Positions 11,126 through 22,844 of a stretch of 64,000 bases of DNA are shown here, in pieces. This stretch comes from Lepeophtheirus salmonis. Its lineage: Eukaryota; Arthropoda; Copepoda; Siphonostomatoida; Caligidae. Position 1 is the stretch's first letter. The number at the start of each line of letters is the position of its first letter. The stretch spans positions 68,297,702-68,361,701 of the forward strand of contig NC_052135.2 of the NCBI RefSeq assembly GCF_016086655.4. Reading direction: 5' to 3'. A model generated the notes under the pieces. That model worked only from the letters and a program-made list of their open reading frames with translations. It did not search any database and was not told the DNA's origin. The position numbers and the translations under genes were made by a program.

Positions 11126-12239
11126 TTAGCATACCAACATTTAATATTATTTTAATATCTGTTTCCACCTCCACTACCCCCATGGTTAGGTAGCACTGTG
11201 GGACTGTTATATGCAGCCTTGTGAATGTAATGCAAATTGAACGTGCGTTCAATGAACGGAGCTCGGAGCAGAATTTTTTTTGAACGCTAAAAATGAGATT
11301 TTAGTCTTTTGTTCCAATAAATCATACTAATTTCGGAAGGAGTATAGTTGTTCACAGCATAAGTATCCTAGAAACACGGCCACACGAATTCAGGGGCATT
11401 TTTTTTCTTTGTTTTTAAATTGAGGAGGGACTTAAAGCCTCCTCCCCTGCGCATTTGATATTAATATGAATTAGCCTCTCCAAAAAGTACATAATTATTA
11501 TTTATGTCCCTTGTACGCAGTAATAATTTAATTTATCTTGTACTGAATTAAATATATTCTCACGTTGTTAATTATTTCGAGAGTACTTTACATCCAAAAA
11601 TAAAGAACAAAGACGAATTTAATATGGATTTAAAGCACTTCGCATTGAGTGGATATTTGAGTTAAATATTATGTTTAACGGTATTGGCCACAATCAAGGT
11701 TAAGAGTATTTCTATTAATCTTGGCTGCAATTTATTTTTTTTGTTGTCTACATGTTGGGGTTTAGATCAAAAAAACTATTTATTTTTATAAAAAATTCAC
11801 GAATCATATAATCTATTAATATATATATTTAAAGGGTTCTAGAATGTAACTCCCCAGGCAGTTTAGCCCTGGGATCAATTTGGATATATTTTAAAACAGA
11901 ACATTTCAAATATCAATGTTGGACCTTTTTATAAAGAGTTCGAACCGACTTCTTTCAAAATCGTTATATTTCTGATTAGAGAAAAGAAGAAGAAACTCTA
12001 TAAACAAATAAATAATCATGAGATGAAGTCTTAATTTATCATATCGCGTAAAAGGTTGCTGATGGGAGGGTTTACCGGGAAGGACCTTTATCAATAAGGA
12101 GCACCACAGATCTGGGACCAGAAATTGCATCATGACATTTGACAAGCATTGAACAGTGCTTCTAAAAATATTTGAAAAGAAATTTAGCAAAAAAATATGC
12201 CGTCTCAGATATTAACAAGCAATATTCATAGTATTGGGG
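11126..12239. other. Stretch without a supported gene
   Basis: It contains a GAACG cluster (11,238-11,288), a fragment at 11,830-11,880 resembling 4944-4990, and a 94-codon minus frame (12,190-11,906) that lies downstream of the THAP relic. That frame might be a remnant of the same gene, but no domain can be recognised in it. Confidence 0.4.
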
Positions 12240-12242
12240 AGC

Positions 12243-12511
12243 ATTGCTTACCTTTGTTAGAGTGATTTTCCTTTATCACGACGGGATTGATCTAAAGATT
12301 CAGTAATAAAATCAGTCACTTTAAAATACAGACTTCATAGTCTTGAATTCGCTGTTGGTGTCTATTAAATCGTATCTCTTGTGATGGCCCTAAGCCATTT
12401 GGTTAGAATTTTAGAGTCCCTCATGAGGAATTTGTGACAGCTCACATCCGGATCATTAGTAATGCCGTCATAGCCCTGCTTGCATCCTGGAGCAGAACAC
12501 TTGTACACCAT
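12243..12511 (-). pseudogene. Broken THAP zinc-finger domain
   Basis: THAP domains are C2CH zinc-binding DNA-binding modules at the start of P-element transposases and many host proteins. On the minus strand an ATG at 12,511 begins MVYKCSAPGCKQGYDG, the usual N-terminal start with its C-x(2-4)-C pair. It continues to VSCHKFLMRDSKILTKWLRA, typical of the central HKFP and W segments; here the family Pro of HKFP is Leu. A TAA follows at 12,367-12,365. Further on, VC and then, one frame over, VTDFITESLDQSRR match the C-terminal part that normally carries the Cys-x2-His ligands. So the domain has a stop and at least one frameshift. It is a relic of a THAP gene or P-like element. Confidence 0.6.
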
Positions 12512-12710
12512 TATTAATTAAGTAATAAGTTATAACAAGAAAAATAATTAACTTTGGTGAACCACGTTTTCCTTTATTATAATTTATAAAACAAAGGAAG
12601 ACTGTGTCAGCCTCCTCGTGAACAAAAAAAGTGAGCGCGATTTTAAGATGCACTTCTAGTTGTTTTTAGTATTCATTCCTTGGTCAGATGGAGTAAATAT
12701 AAAACTATAA

Positions 12711-12898
12711 TGTTTACTTTTTATTAAAAAATACATTCAAATCCATCGAGGATCTTTCACGTCGTAGTGAAGCATATGAAGCTAAGTCTCAGTTTCTACA
12801 GAGGATCACTTTGCCACAGTGGACTACAGTGAGGAACGAAGAAGATTGTCGGATTTTACTCAAATCCATTGAGGAAAATAAAATTGAAGGCTCTTAAC
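12711..12898 (+). pseudogene. Unrecognised C-terminal coding fragment
   Basis: A frame without ATG runs to a TAA at about 12,898 and reads like real protein: IEDLSRRSEAYEAKSQFLQR then TLPQWTTVRNEEDCRILLKS. Its base composition is richer in G and C than the flanks. It lies about 1 kb upstream of the BEL/Pao relic on the same strand and could be a gag remnant, or the last exon of an unknown gene. I do not recognise it. Confidence 0.3.
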
Positions 12899-13922
12899 TC
12901 TTCATCCTTGTCATCATCAATTCTACCATTCAGTCCAAGACCAATATATTCAATCCATATATATCGTAATTACTTATAAGTTATTAGATTCTATAGATTA
13001 TCATAAGCATTCTTCATCAAATAAAATATAGTAGATGAAGACTCCTTGGAGAATGTGTTGAGTTCAATCTAACAAAAGATCGTGTTACTTCGTCACTCCC
13101 GGCATTAAACAATAGGTCATTGGGATAAAGTACAACATAATTACATATACTAGGGATCTTGAATTTAAAAAAAAATGATAATGTGCATTGTTCTGTAATG
13201 ATTTAATTAAACTTAAGTATCTTAAAACGAATACTTTATTGAAATAGAACTGATTAATCCACAGTCAAACAGTTCCCATATTGACTCTTTGTGAATTTGA
13301 CACAAGAAGAAAACTTCGATCCCAATAGCATTACAGTTGTGTTTGAAAAAAATATTGGTCATCCGATATCCGAAGAATTGCTTCACAAGGTTTTTAGACT
13401 TAGCTAGAACACAGACACTCACATTTAGAAAGTTTAAAGTTTAAAATTAAATAATGAGCCTATAAAAATAAAATATATATAATTTCCGTCTCTATTTTTT
13501 AACTAATGAAATGAGCAGTTTTTCGCACGTTACTTGCTATTTTTCTTTTTATGCTACTTTTATTTACAATATTAATATACTTTAGTCTAATGAATAAATA
13601 AATCCTTCATCTTCAGATTTTAGGAAGATGTAAATCATTAGATGGTTGTTCCATTGTAGTTTCATTATTATTTAAATCTTCCTCAATCTCACCCTTGATT
13701 TGATGATTTGAGGATAAATTATATAATCAAAGTCGTGATAAAATTTTATGTTATCTTCTGAATCTGCTTTGCTCAAAATAGGACCTAAAAGGAGATACAG
13801 GATTAGTATATATACATTAGTGAATTGGTGATACTACAACCTTTAATTTGTTGAAACATAGGAACCAAACATTAGTCTTTCTCAGATCTGACGGGAGCAT
13901 TCTAAACTACTATTTTTTCGGA

Positions 13923-14205
13923 GCCACTTATTACGATTATCCAAAATAGATCTATTGCCTCTACTGGGGATGGAGCAAACCTATCAATGATTGAATCTGC
14001 TACAGTAAAATATCTAGGATTAAAAGGAGATAATATCGATATCGCTGTTGCAGGAGGAGCAATAAATTCATATAAAGAAAGGCAAGTTGTTTTTGAATTA
14101 GCAAATTTGAAGAATTTTACGTGTACTGCACCCATTGTTGCTATTACTTGTGAACGAATTGGTAATTCCTTAGATCCAATTCAATTTAATCCTAAGAAAC
14201 ACTAA
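13923..14205 (+). pseudogene. BEL/Pao protease-like segment (DUF1758 type)
   Basis: The frame contains TGDGANLSMIESATVKYLGL, the retroelement aspartic protease pattern (D-x-GA-x-LS-x-I, then a LGL-type flap-side segment), followed by a hydrophobic strand pattern to a TAA at 14,203-14,205. The expected DTGA/DSGA appears as GDGA. The opposite-strand frame at 13,902-14,135 is only a shadow. Confidence 0.6.
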
Positions 14206-15403
14206 GACATTAAGCTCACAGAAAAATTCATGTAGAGTGTATTTTTCCCGGGAAATTATCATACAGCAAAATCAAAAGAGACCAGTTTTCAAATACCGGG
14301 AAATGATAATATCAATATAAACTGCTACATTTAACTAATATATTTAATATTTTAGAAGAAAAGATTAATTTTAAAATGTTTTTATCCATACAAGATACAA
14401 AATTAATTAATGTTTACTCTGTTAAAAACGTTAAGTACTGCTTAAATATAGGTTTTTTTAAAAATATGTTTTAGGGGATTCGTTGGTTATTAATTTTTGT
14501 TAATTTACATCATAGGCACTAAAGTATAAATCGTTAAAAACTTTATCTCAAATATTTGAGGGTTTTATATTTGAATATCTGCTCTATTTCCTTATATAGA
14601 AGTGAGAGTAAATCGAACCTACGCACATTTAGTTCACGAGAATCATTTCTCCAAAGTGAGCAAGAAATACCAAATTATAATTCTTTCTTTCAACTTTTCA
14701 TTGAATAAATTACGGAATTAAATATGTTATTAAAAAAATCCAAGGCAAAATTTCCTAATAAATAATTTTGTCTAAGAAATCTTTTTGTATCTGTAAAACT
14801 CCGATAAGCCCAGGGAGAGAATCCCTAATTTGTTTTCATTATCGAACTTTTATTTCCAGATCCTAAATGTGCGTTTATTTAATTTGGTAACAAGTTTAAA
14901 GAAGCATCTTAAATGAACTGTCCTTAGACCTAGCGTTTTTAATGTTTTGTGTAGTTGATTTCCTTTCCTCATAGATGGTTTCATCTATATGATGGACAAC
15001 GTATGGCATGACAAGAAAGAAACACACACACACGATATATGTATAATATTCAGCTGTTGAAGTGCACATCATATGTGTAAGTTGTTCTCTAATAGTGTAT
15101 TTAAGTAGTACATGTATATGTCCTTATTATCAGTGTGTATTCTCAAGAACAAAAACAAAATCTTAATACACTTCATCTTCTTCCTATTATTGAACTTTTA
15201 AAGAAACAAGGTTCCGAGCCATAGTAATAATAACAATAATGAACCCTGCTGAATAATAGAATTTTATGATTTGACGAAAACAATTCATTTGAAAATCTAT
15301 CCATCTATATTTATATCCTAGATCTTTCCGCCAAAAAGCATTTATTTTTCGTAATAAGAACAAGTATTATAAATCAACTAAGGACTAAAGCAAGAAAGTT
15401 CTC

Positions 15404-15990
15404 TTGCAGAGGGTTGTTGCCCTTTGGACTGACATGACATTCCCTGTTGCTAAGTTGACTATCTTAGAATGTGTCCTTAGTGGAGCAGATGGTATTTTAG
15501 AGCGAACTACTATTGGTAATAAAGCTTTTTTGTATTCTGGAGTTATTACACAAATTAAAAAGCATGAAGACTTTGATCTTGATCGAGTTCACGATAAGGT
15601 CTAACCTGAACATATGAACTTAGTTGAAGAGGCTTATCAAGAGTTTTTTATCTTGATTTTGCTGAGGAAGTTCCTTCTAAGGAAAGAATTACAAAACATC
15701 CCAGCTATGTCCTGATATCAATACCTGTCTTTCGTCTTGATAAGGACTTTACAAAATGTAAAATCGTGGTAAATGCATCCTTAACTCATGTCAAAGATAA
15801 AACTAAATCTTTGAATAAGGTATTAATGCCAGGTAAGAATATGCTTCCACAAATAATGGACCTTATTCTAAAGGTTAAATGCAAGAAGTTTTTGTGACTG
15901 TAGACATTAAAAAGATGTTCTTATCTATAAATCTTGCCGACCATCTTGATATGATCTGTTTTATTTTGGGGAAGGCCCGGAGATCAACCC
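15404..15990 (+). pseudogene. BEL/Pao reverse transcriptase, N-terminal part, frameshifted
   Basis: After a 66-codon frame ending at 15,604, a second frame carries the pattern KCKIVVNASLTHVKDKTKSL then NKVLMPGKNMLPQIM. This corresponds to the family's RVVFDAS...SLND.L..GPNL block. Near 15,885-15,930 VTVDIKKMFLSINL matches the A motif (DI.KMF..I) of the polymerase. Stops and frame changes separate these pieces. Confidence 0.65.
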
Positions 15991-15993
15991 CGG

Positions 15994-16452
15994 TTGATGA
16001 TGTTCAAGGTCGTTTTGTTAGGACTAGTTTCATCCCCATATATGTGGTGTCTTAAAGAAACTGCCACGAAGGTATCAAATAAATACCCAATAGCTTCAGA
16101 TGTTAGAGATAAAATGACCAATATGGACGATATACCCAATGCCCAGGATACCCCGGAAGAAGTTATCCAAACTACTTTAGATATATTAAAAATTCTGGAA
16201 AGTGGAGGATTTTATGGCCATAAAATAGCATTTTCACATCCAGAAATTCCTTCAGAGATTGAATCAGAACGAATTGTTCCTCCACGAGGTGAAATTTCAG
16301 TTCTTGGTTTAAAGTTGGATACAAGTACAAATGAATTTATGTTTGATCTTGCATGCAAATTTGAAAAAACTAATCTTAATTTTGCTTCATTATCAAGAAG
16401 GGATATTGTATCTCTAGCTAGTCAGGTCTTTGACACACAAGGTTATGTCTAA
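15994..16452 (+). pseudogene. BEL/Pao reverse transcriptase C-terminal / peptidase A17 segment
   Basis: This 152-codon frame starts with LLGLVSSPYMW, the family's FGL.SSPF. block. It contains DTPEEVIQTTLDILKILESG in the position of the (YV)DD..-x-EA..-EI...G thumb segment, and ISVLGLKLDTSTNEF, equivalent to the VLGL.WD of peptidase A17. The YVDD active-site motif is not intact: MTNMDDI stands at that place. Confidence 0.7.
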
Positions 16453-16920
16453 TGCAATTTAAACTGATTGTTCCTTTATTATGGGAAGACAAGTTTAAGT
16501 GGGACGAAAACCTTAAGTCTAAAGACACCAAAGCTGCTAAAGAGGCCGTTAAGGTCTTTACCAAATGGGTTGAACAGATCCCTTTGATGAAAGATGTCCG
16601 TTTCCCACGTTATAACGGGGGAATCATCAAGGTTATTGCTGTCTTCGGAGATGCCTCCAAAGTAGGAATGTGTGTCGCTGCCTATCTCGTTGTAGAAACT
16701 GAGGAAGGCAAAAAGCTGAGTAAACTTGTTCACTCAAATAGCTAACTAACCCCAAAAACTCTCTGTGAGAAAAGTAAGCTTGACGATTGCTCGAGCAGAA
16801 CTTGTTGCTCTAACTATGGCAAATTATATTCAGAATGCACTTAAGCCAATAGTCTATCCCCATAACACAGTCCTATTTAAATCTATTAAATCTGCAGCAG
16901 ATACAAAGAGGTAAAGTATG
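16452..16920 (+). pseudogene. BEL/Pao A17 to RNase H segment
   Basis: Begins MQFKLIVPLLWEDKFKWDE (family P....K.L.Q.LW....  WDE) and reaches VIAVFGDASKVGMCVAAYLV, the RNase H D-A-S motif. After a stop at 16,745 another frame resumes with LTIARAELVALTMANYI, the next RNase H block (L-x-I-x-R-x-EL). The antisense frame 16,479-16,733 is a shadow. Confidence 0.7.
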
Positions 16921-16959
16921 TTGTAAGCCACGGGAAGAACGTAGAGTTTGTAAAGTACT

Positions 16960-17434
16960 TCATAATCTCTTCGGTGCCCATGTAAGGTTTTGTCCAGGAG
17001 TCCTCACTCCAGCAGATTTGCCTAGTAGAGGGTGCTATATGAATGAGCTTACTGAAAGAATAGAGTTTTGGAAACACGGCCCAAGGTTTCTCTTGGAATG
17101 CCGTGATAAATGGTCCAAACAGCCACGGTCAACAGAAGCCTCTGATAACAAATCTAAGACTAATGGGTTTGATCTGGTGATATATTTTAATCAGATCAGG
17201 GCCATGACCTCTGAAAGTCATAAAGCTATTGTTTGTAAAGCACAACCCCGATCTACTTCGATTATAGATGAACTTCTTCGACGATGTTCTAAGTTATCTA
17301 TAATTAAAAGAGTGCTTATCCGAATAAGAAGATGGGCCCGTAAAGAGCCTATTCAATCCCTAAACGTATCTAGGGAAGAATCGGAATGGGCAGAAGTTCT
17401 TTTAATTAATTCGAACAAGAAACCAGACTTGTGA
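16960..17434 (+). pseudogene. BEL/Pao post-RNase H linker segment
   Basis: The frame includes FCPGVLTPADLPSRGCYMNE and then FWKHGPRFLLE. These are hallmarks of BEL/Pao polyproteins (V-P-x-x-x-NPADLASRG, then LWW.GP.FL). This is the clearest family-specific match in the relic. Confidence 0.75.
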
Positions 17435-17539
17435 ACGAAATAAAAATACTGAAAGACAACTCCTCTGAGTCTGCAAAACGTAGGATTGTCCCGGGATCAC
17501 CTCTCATGAATCTTCCTCTTTTTTACGACAAAGAATCAG

Positions 17540-18060
17540 AAGTCATCAGACTTTAGAGCCGATTACACGTGTCTTCCACTATTGCTTTTGACACTACTAA
17601 TCCTATAATTATACCTAAGGGAACTTTGGCTCAGATACTCGTACTTGATACACATCAACGTCTCTTTAATTGTTCACAGAAACATACGTTGAATACGCTT
17701 AAAGCTCGGTAATGTTTCATAAGGCATTATGGATATGTCAAATCTTTAGTTAAGAAGTTATGCAAAGTTCCTAGGTGTCGATATGTAAAGTTTGAGTCCC
17801 CGAGAATGGCTCTTTTACCTACTATTAGAATGGATAATCCAAGGGGATATTGTTCTGCTTAAGCCAGACACTCTAGAGAATTGGAAAAGTCATAGAAATC
17901 CACAGCAGTAACCAAGGTGTTGTTGCTTCGACCATCTCGATAAAACTACCTTTGTCAGACACAGTTATCATAAGATCCGTTAGGCAAGTAGCTTTGTTTG
18001 AGTCTTTGCAATTTCCCATCGAGATGGACGAAAAGAGTTAAGACTTGGGAAATCTTCATT
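17540..18060 (+). pseudogene. BEL/Pao integrase ends with the catalytic core deleted
   Basis: 17,570-17,850 encodes IIPKGTLAQILVLDTHQRLF through VKKLCKVPRCRYVKF to LLPTIRMDNP. This is an H-x-C-x2-C-like zinc-binding segment (HP.ILP...L..LI..H; C..C) with one internal stop. Directly after it, in another frame, GDIVLLKPDTLENWKS matches the DUF5641 start (GDVVL...W). The roughly 200-residue DDE core that should lie between is absent. Confidence 0.6.
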
Positions 18061-19690
18061 CAGACAATGGATGTGTCGGAAGCGGACGGCAAATGTTGAA
18101 GGTCACCCAAACAAAGGGATTGACCACTCCTGAGGGGGATACCGACCGATCTTCAGTCGTAGGTGAACCTGTCCAGGACTCTGATGAAGGAGAAACCAAT
18201 GCCACTGACCCAGGCAAGGAGGCAATAGCTGCAACCTCTGATTCTGTTCTCATTCCACCTTAGCGCTTAGAGGATGCTGAGGACTACTCTACCGGCTTCA
18301 CTGAGGAGCTTTCAAAGAAAAAATCTGATTGCAGTGAAAGCCTTGAAGGGGCAGGAAAGCACCAACCAGGGTATTATAAAATCCTTAGTAAAGGACAATT
18401 CTGAATAGTTTTTTTTTCAATACTGCGAGTATTTTTTCCTCAAATACATAGAATCAAAAATCTAATAAATGCGCATAAATTAGCTCCAGAAGGAAGTTGG
18501 GCCACATTTTTTCTCAGAGGTTTTACCCGTTTTTCCCCCTCAAAGAAGTTTTTTATGGCATAACTTTTCATTCTGGAATATAGTTCTCATCCGTGAACAG
18601 CCAACAGAAACGCACGGATAAATTTAAATCATGTTAGAAACCCCAGCAGTAGTCGAACCTACCGAGGGCCAGAAGCCCTACAACTTCCTAACCAGAGGTT
18701 CTATATGGGATTGACAATCCCATGGAATCCAAACTCCTTGATCTTGGTACAGCTGAATGAATTTCAATCCCGGTTGAGATTTGGGATGCTGGAAAATACA
18801 AGACAAGCAGGCGTTCCCCATTTACATATGCTCCGTTTTTCCGAGCCATTGTTTTTATTTGGAGCGTGAAGTTTTTCACCTTAGCCAGGAGACTCCTTTG
18901 CAGAATCTGACATCGGTCGGTTTCAACAAGGATAGTAAGGTTTTGAGGATCAACATTCTGGTTTGAGATGCATTTCGATTGTTTTCCGATGATGGGGGGA
19001 GTAAATATATATATTTTTTTCTTTCGAGCATGTAATGTTATGTAGTTTGTGAGTTTCATCGGATCGATATTCAAGTTGTATTTCAGACTTATACAGTTGT
19101 GTGCAGAGTAAAAACTTTGTGGGGAAGTTCGCATCTACCAGTTCGATTTTATCAAAGCCTAACGAATGAACAACGTCATTGGTCCAATTAAAGAAATGAT
19201 ACATAATACCACCTTTGGGTAACGATGCGCATGTTAACTCAACAGCCTCTAGGGATCCGCATATTCCCTAAAATGAATTTGTCTTTCAGTATGAGACCTT
19301 TATATCTCTTAAGATCGCTAAACGTCTCATGGGGGCAGTGTCGCGGCGAATCTATCATTTTAGCATAATATTGCAATTTGCATTATACAAAACACGTTAG
19401 CATAATTAATAATTATAGATTTGAACTTGTCGAATAATTATTGCAAGTTTGAAATTGTCCAATAATTCTTAGAAGTTTGATCCCTTTTTTCAGTCAATAC
19501 TATTTTGTTGCTATTGTCAGGAAGAGGTCTAAATTGCTTTTCTGTTCTAAATAAAATAGTCTTATTTTCATCACAAATATTGTTGTTTTTATTTATATAT
19601 TGAGGTAATAATATTTATCATATTCATTGTCAAGGGTTGCTATTCATACACATGGTTACCAAGGTAGATTTCCGAATTATACAGTCCATT
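18061..19690. other. Downstream flank of the BEL/Pao relic
   Basis: A 72-codon plus frame (18,045-18,263), Glu/Asp/Thr-rich, could be the tail of the pol product; part of it, LHSDNG, recalls an integrase motif but nothing around it fits. 18,640-19,240 is richer in G and C with overlapping minus frames and might be LTR or gag remnant. No matching repeat upstream of 13.9 kb was found by eye. Confidence 0.3.
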
Positions 19691-19694
19691 AGTC

Positions 19695-19792
19695 TTTACA
19701 GTTGCAATATCATTAAAATGCGTAGAACGCTCATAATACTAAGAAACCTTGAAAAATATTTGACGGTATTTCGTATTTTCTGAGACTCTAAC
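19695..19792 (+). repeat. Repeat A next to satellite S, copy 1
   Basis: Shares AAAATGCGTAGAAC, CTCATAATAC, TTGAAAAATATTTGA and ATTTTCTGAGAC, in order and spacing, with 22,752-22,844. Each copy sits upstream of a satellite S array. Here about 300 bp separates them, including 19,793-20,000 bounded by CAGGGTTGCC and AGACATCCCTG, which may be a small hAT-like insertion. Confidence 0.65.
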
Positions 19793-20094
19793 AGGGTTGC
19801 CAGTTTAGCTCTTTTAAGTAGTTTGGCCTTCAAAAATTAAATTTGGCCTTATTTGGTATAAAAATTGAAATAAATTTGTATTTAATAGTTTGGTTTTAAA
19901 TAGTCATTTTTCCAGAAATTTAACATAATAGGTTCGGCGGTCCATTAAAATATTTCAAGTGGCAATGCGGCCCATTATAGTAAAATGCTAGACATCCCTG
20001 ATCTTGTACATTTATATTGTATTCAGATAATCAAACTAAAGTACGATAAAAAATTGTTACAAGAGACTCCAAAATATACTTAGGCAAACAGGTT

Positions 20095-20610
20095 TTCCTG
20101 GTGGATCAAAACTTATCGCCACCACTGTCCTGAGTATCAAGGGCATCTTCTAATATATATTAATACAGCCTAGCCCACGGTTACGCAAGTTAACCGCTTT
20201 TCCACAAGGGGGGTCAAAATTCATCGCCGCCACCATCCTGAGTATAAGGGACCCCTTCTAATATCCTATAATAAAGTCCGGCTCACAGGCTGAGCAAGCG
20301 AACCCCTCGTCCAAAAGGTAAATTATTATCCACCGCTACAGCTTCGTTGAGGATCTAGGAACAATTTTATGATCCTCTAATTTACCCCACCAATGGGTTG
20401 TGTGAAAGACCTGCAGGTTTAAGATTCCCGCGTGGTAACGTCAACAGAGATTTGATCGATACTACGTCATATTTGTATACTGAATGATATATATATATAT
20501 ATAAATCATTATCCATCGTACCGCTTCCTTGTGCATTAAGGACCCTTTTTAATAGTCTATAATAGACCTGTTTAGCTGCTTTGAAGAGGATTCCCCAACT
20601 CAATAAGCTT
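20095..20610 (+). repeat. Satellite S array, locus 1
   Basis: About four diverged units of roughly 110-125 bp. Each unit has a GTGGATCA/GGTCA start, an ATCGCCACCACTGTCCTGAG-type core, AGGGACCCCTTCTAATAT, then CTATAATA and a block ending in TGCAAG..AACC. The units include an internal (AT)n at about 20,490-20,502. Confidence 0.7.
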
Positions 20611-22751
20611 TGGAAATTGAAACGACAGTCAGATATTCCAATATTAGTCTACAAAAATTAATTTGTATATTGAAAAACAAAACAAAACAAAATTACTTAA
20701 CAGTACCAAATAAATATTTATATGTAGTAGCAGAATATAAAATGCTATGTAGACTAAACTATCGATAAAAGAGAAGTAAACTACCTTTAAAAGTCTAGAA
20801 TCATATTCAACTTGTTTTCTATTGACAAAAGAGACTCATTTGTAAAAAGGAAATCAGGGGTGAACTTGAAGTGTGCAGGTTTTAGTATAAAACTTCTATC
20901 CATATAGACCTTACATCATGAACTCCAACTTATTAATGAGTTATTTCTTCGACTTATATACATTCAAAACACTGCACGATTTTTATCAATGAAGAGACAA
21001 AGCAGAGTTGACGTAAGAATTTCAATGATGGATCTCTAGATGGAAGATAAGAAGTCTCTATTTCTCATTGGGTCTTTTATTTAATTATTCTGTCTTTACT
21101 TATAAGTTGGCTTGGGATTTGTGTGCGATCGCTCAAAATTCGTTCATTTCAACTTTTGGAGGGAAAAATTGCTCTTTTTATTCGAATGAAATAGCTTGTT
21201 TTTCTAGACTGGTATGAAAGAAATACACCTTAGACTAAATTTATGGAAGGGAAATCCACTTCTGAAAGCCCTTTTTCATTAGACGGGAAACAATTATAAA
21301 AAACTTATGTATATCTCAATGGAAGTAAAACTGTGTAATACGATTACATGATCGGATATGTGAGGGAGACAGATTCCGACAACAGCCAATGAGAGGAAGG
21401 GGGATATATGACACAAAATTGACTGTTATATAGTCCGCTTTTGATCTTAACTAAAGGAAGAAATAATTTTGCACTAAACTGCGAAATCCTTATTCATTTG
21501 ACGTATAATCAATGGTGGTGATGATAAGATACCTCCGTCTAACAAGATCCTTGACTTCACATTTGCTCCAACTTCCAATGTGAACGTCGATCATTTCTTT
21601 AGTATGTTTATAACTAGTACGCTTAATTACTATAAATTATCGTTATAAAACTATATTTTCCTTTAAATACAAATTGCTCAATTTTAATATTTTGGCTCCT
21701 CATTTTTCAAAATTTAAACACTCTTTGTTTGCTCATTTTAGCTCAAAAATCATAACTCTAATAATAAGTTATAGAGGTATTGTAAATTATGATTCTGTAG
21801 AAGATTTGGAGGAATTGATGATAGAGATAATGATTTACATGTTCAGAAGTTACTATTCCAGACCTTGATATGAAGAGTGTGCAGATGCCTCATCATATCA
21901 AGGTATACGATCATTCCATTAAAGTAGAGGAAATTTGCTAATTGAGGCACAAAGAGGGGAGATCCTTTGCACATAAAGTTGAAGAGATGATCTGATGGCG
22001 ATTTAATTAGATATCCAAATGGAAAAATATGAATTTCTAGTAACAGAAAGAATGGGTAGATGTGGTCATTCCGTACAGTTTCAACTATTATCTCACCTCC
22101 CTTTTTCGTTGAGTAAATGAATTTGAAATTTAATGTACTCGCGTTCAAAGGTTTTGTGAACCAAAATAAGTTATAAAGCCCCTATAAAAAGTCCAGGGTT
22201 TTATGTACAATAAAATTCACTAGAGCGCCCTCTATCCAATCAAAACCTGACATAATCTAAAATTTTAGACACTAATTAACTCATTTTCATGTGATTATCA
22301 CCTTTATTGTAGCATGCAACCTTTATTTCAAAAAAAGACACAGAAAAAAGACCCAAGTTATTTTGTAGTTAGCCAAATAAGTCAAACATACCAACTGCCA
22401 TTTATATCTTATATACTCCCACTCTATCACTGTCATATTATTTCTTCACCATTTTGAAAATGAATTAAATATCATTTTATTCGATACTGTATTATAAAAT
22501 TACTTCGTAATATTTTATTAAAAGAGTAGTTATACATTTATATTTGTGTATGATAGCCAAAATTTCTTCATATAAATAATAAAATGGCCAATATATATGT
22601 TATCCTATTTATGCTATGAATAATTTTATTGTGAGTGATAATCTAGTGCAAGGATTTCCAACGTGTGTATAGCAGCCCACTATGCGGCTCGCCTAATGTT
22701 TAAGTGTGGGCCACTTCTCCTTCTCACTTCAAGTAGTATTTTTAGCAAAAT
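20611..22751. other. Stretch without a supported gene
   Basis: Only short frames. A 101-codon minus frame at 22,148-21,843 has a protein-like look (rich in aromatic residues and Leu) but no recognisable motif or splice context, so I do not call it. No clear repeat structure was seen. Confidence 0.4.
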
Positions 22752-22844
22752 TGTCACAATAACGTCAAAATGCGTAGAACTCTCATAATACGTACAAATC
22801 TTGAAAAATATTTGATGGTATCTATTATTTTCTGAGACCCACGA
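22752..22844 (+). repeat. Repeat A next to satellite S, copy 2
   Basis: Second copy of the module at 19,695-19,792, here directly abutting the satellite array. The preceding 22,640-22,690 (TGCAAGGATTTCCAAC then GCGGCTCGCC) may be the tip of the element carrying it. Confidence 0.65.

Larger units (their letters stand above)
13920..18060 (+). mobile_element. Decayed BEL/Pao-type LTR retrotransposon (pol region)
   Basis: Along the plus strand the parts come in BEL/Pao order: aspartic-protease-like segment (13.92-14.2 kb), reverse transcriptase (15.4-16.4 kb), peptidase A17/RNase H region (16.25-17.43 kb), integrase zinc-binding segment (17.54-17.85 kb), and an integrase C-terminal DUF5641-like segment (17.85-18.0 kb). 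The frame changes several times and stops interrupt it. About 1.2 kb between protease and reverse transcriptase has no recognisable pol. The integrase catalytic core is missing. I did not find a pair of long terminal repeats. It is a dead copy. Confidence 0.8.

Noticed and set aside
12468..12653. 61-codon minus-strand frame overlapping the THAP relic
   Set aside because: It is in a different frame from the THAP motif and has no features; a shadow.
13600..13800. Minus-strand segment with LSKADSEDNIKFYHDFDYII and, in another frame, EIEEDLNNNETTMEQPSND
   Set aside because: The two frames overlap, both end in stops and there is no clear acceptor or partner exon. It may be a terminal exon of a lost gene, but the support is too thin to call.
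16479..16733. 84-codon frame antisense to the RNase H segment
   Set aside because: Shadow of the plus-strand BEL/Pao frame.
18640..18710. tRNA-like sequence on the minus strand (GGTTCGACTACTGC with a GC-rich 3' part)
   Set aside because: The B-box-like word is present, but the putative anticodon stem (AGGGC/GCCCT) encloses a loop of only five bases, and no consistent acceptor or D arm could be drawn.
18688..19204. Overlapping 148- and 84-codon minus-strand frames
   Set aside because: Frames overlap, show no family features and lie in the flank of the retrotransposon relic; probably remnants or chance.
19793..20000. Small hAT-like insertion bounded by CAGGGTTGCC and AGACATCCCTG
   Set aside because: The ends are roughly inverted, but the flanking eight bases do not form a target duplication, so it was left as a remark only.
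21843..22148. 101-codon minus-strand open frame
   Set aside because: It looks somewhat protein-like, but there is no recognisable motif, no flanking splice signals and no neighbouring exon.
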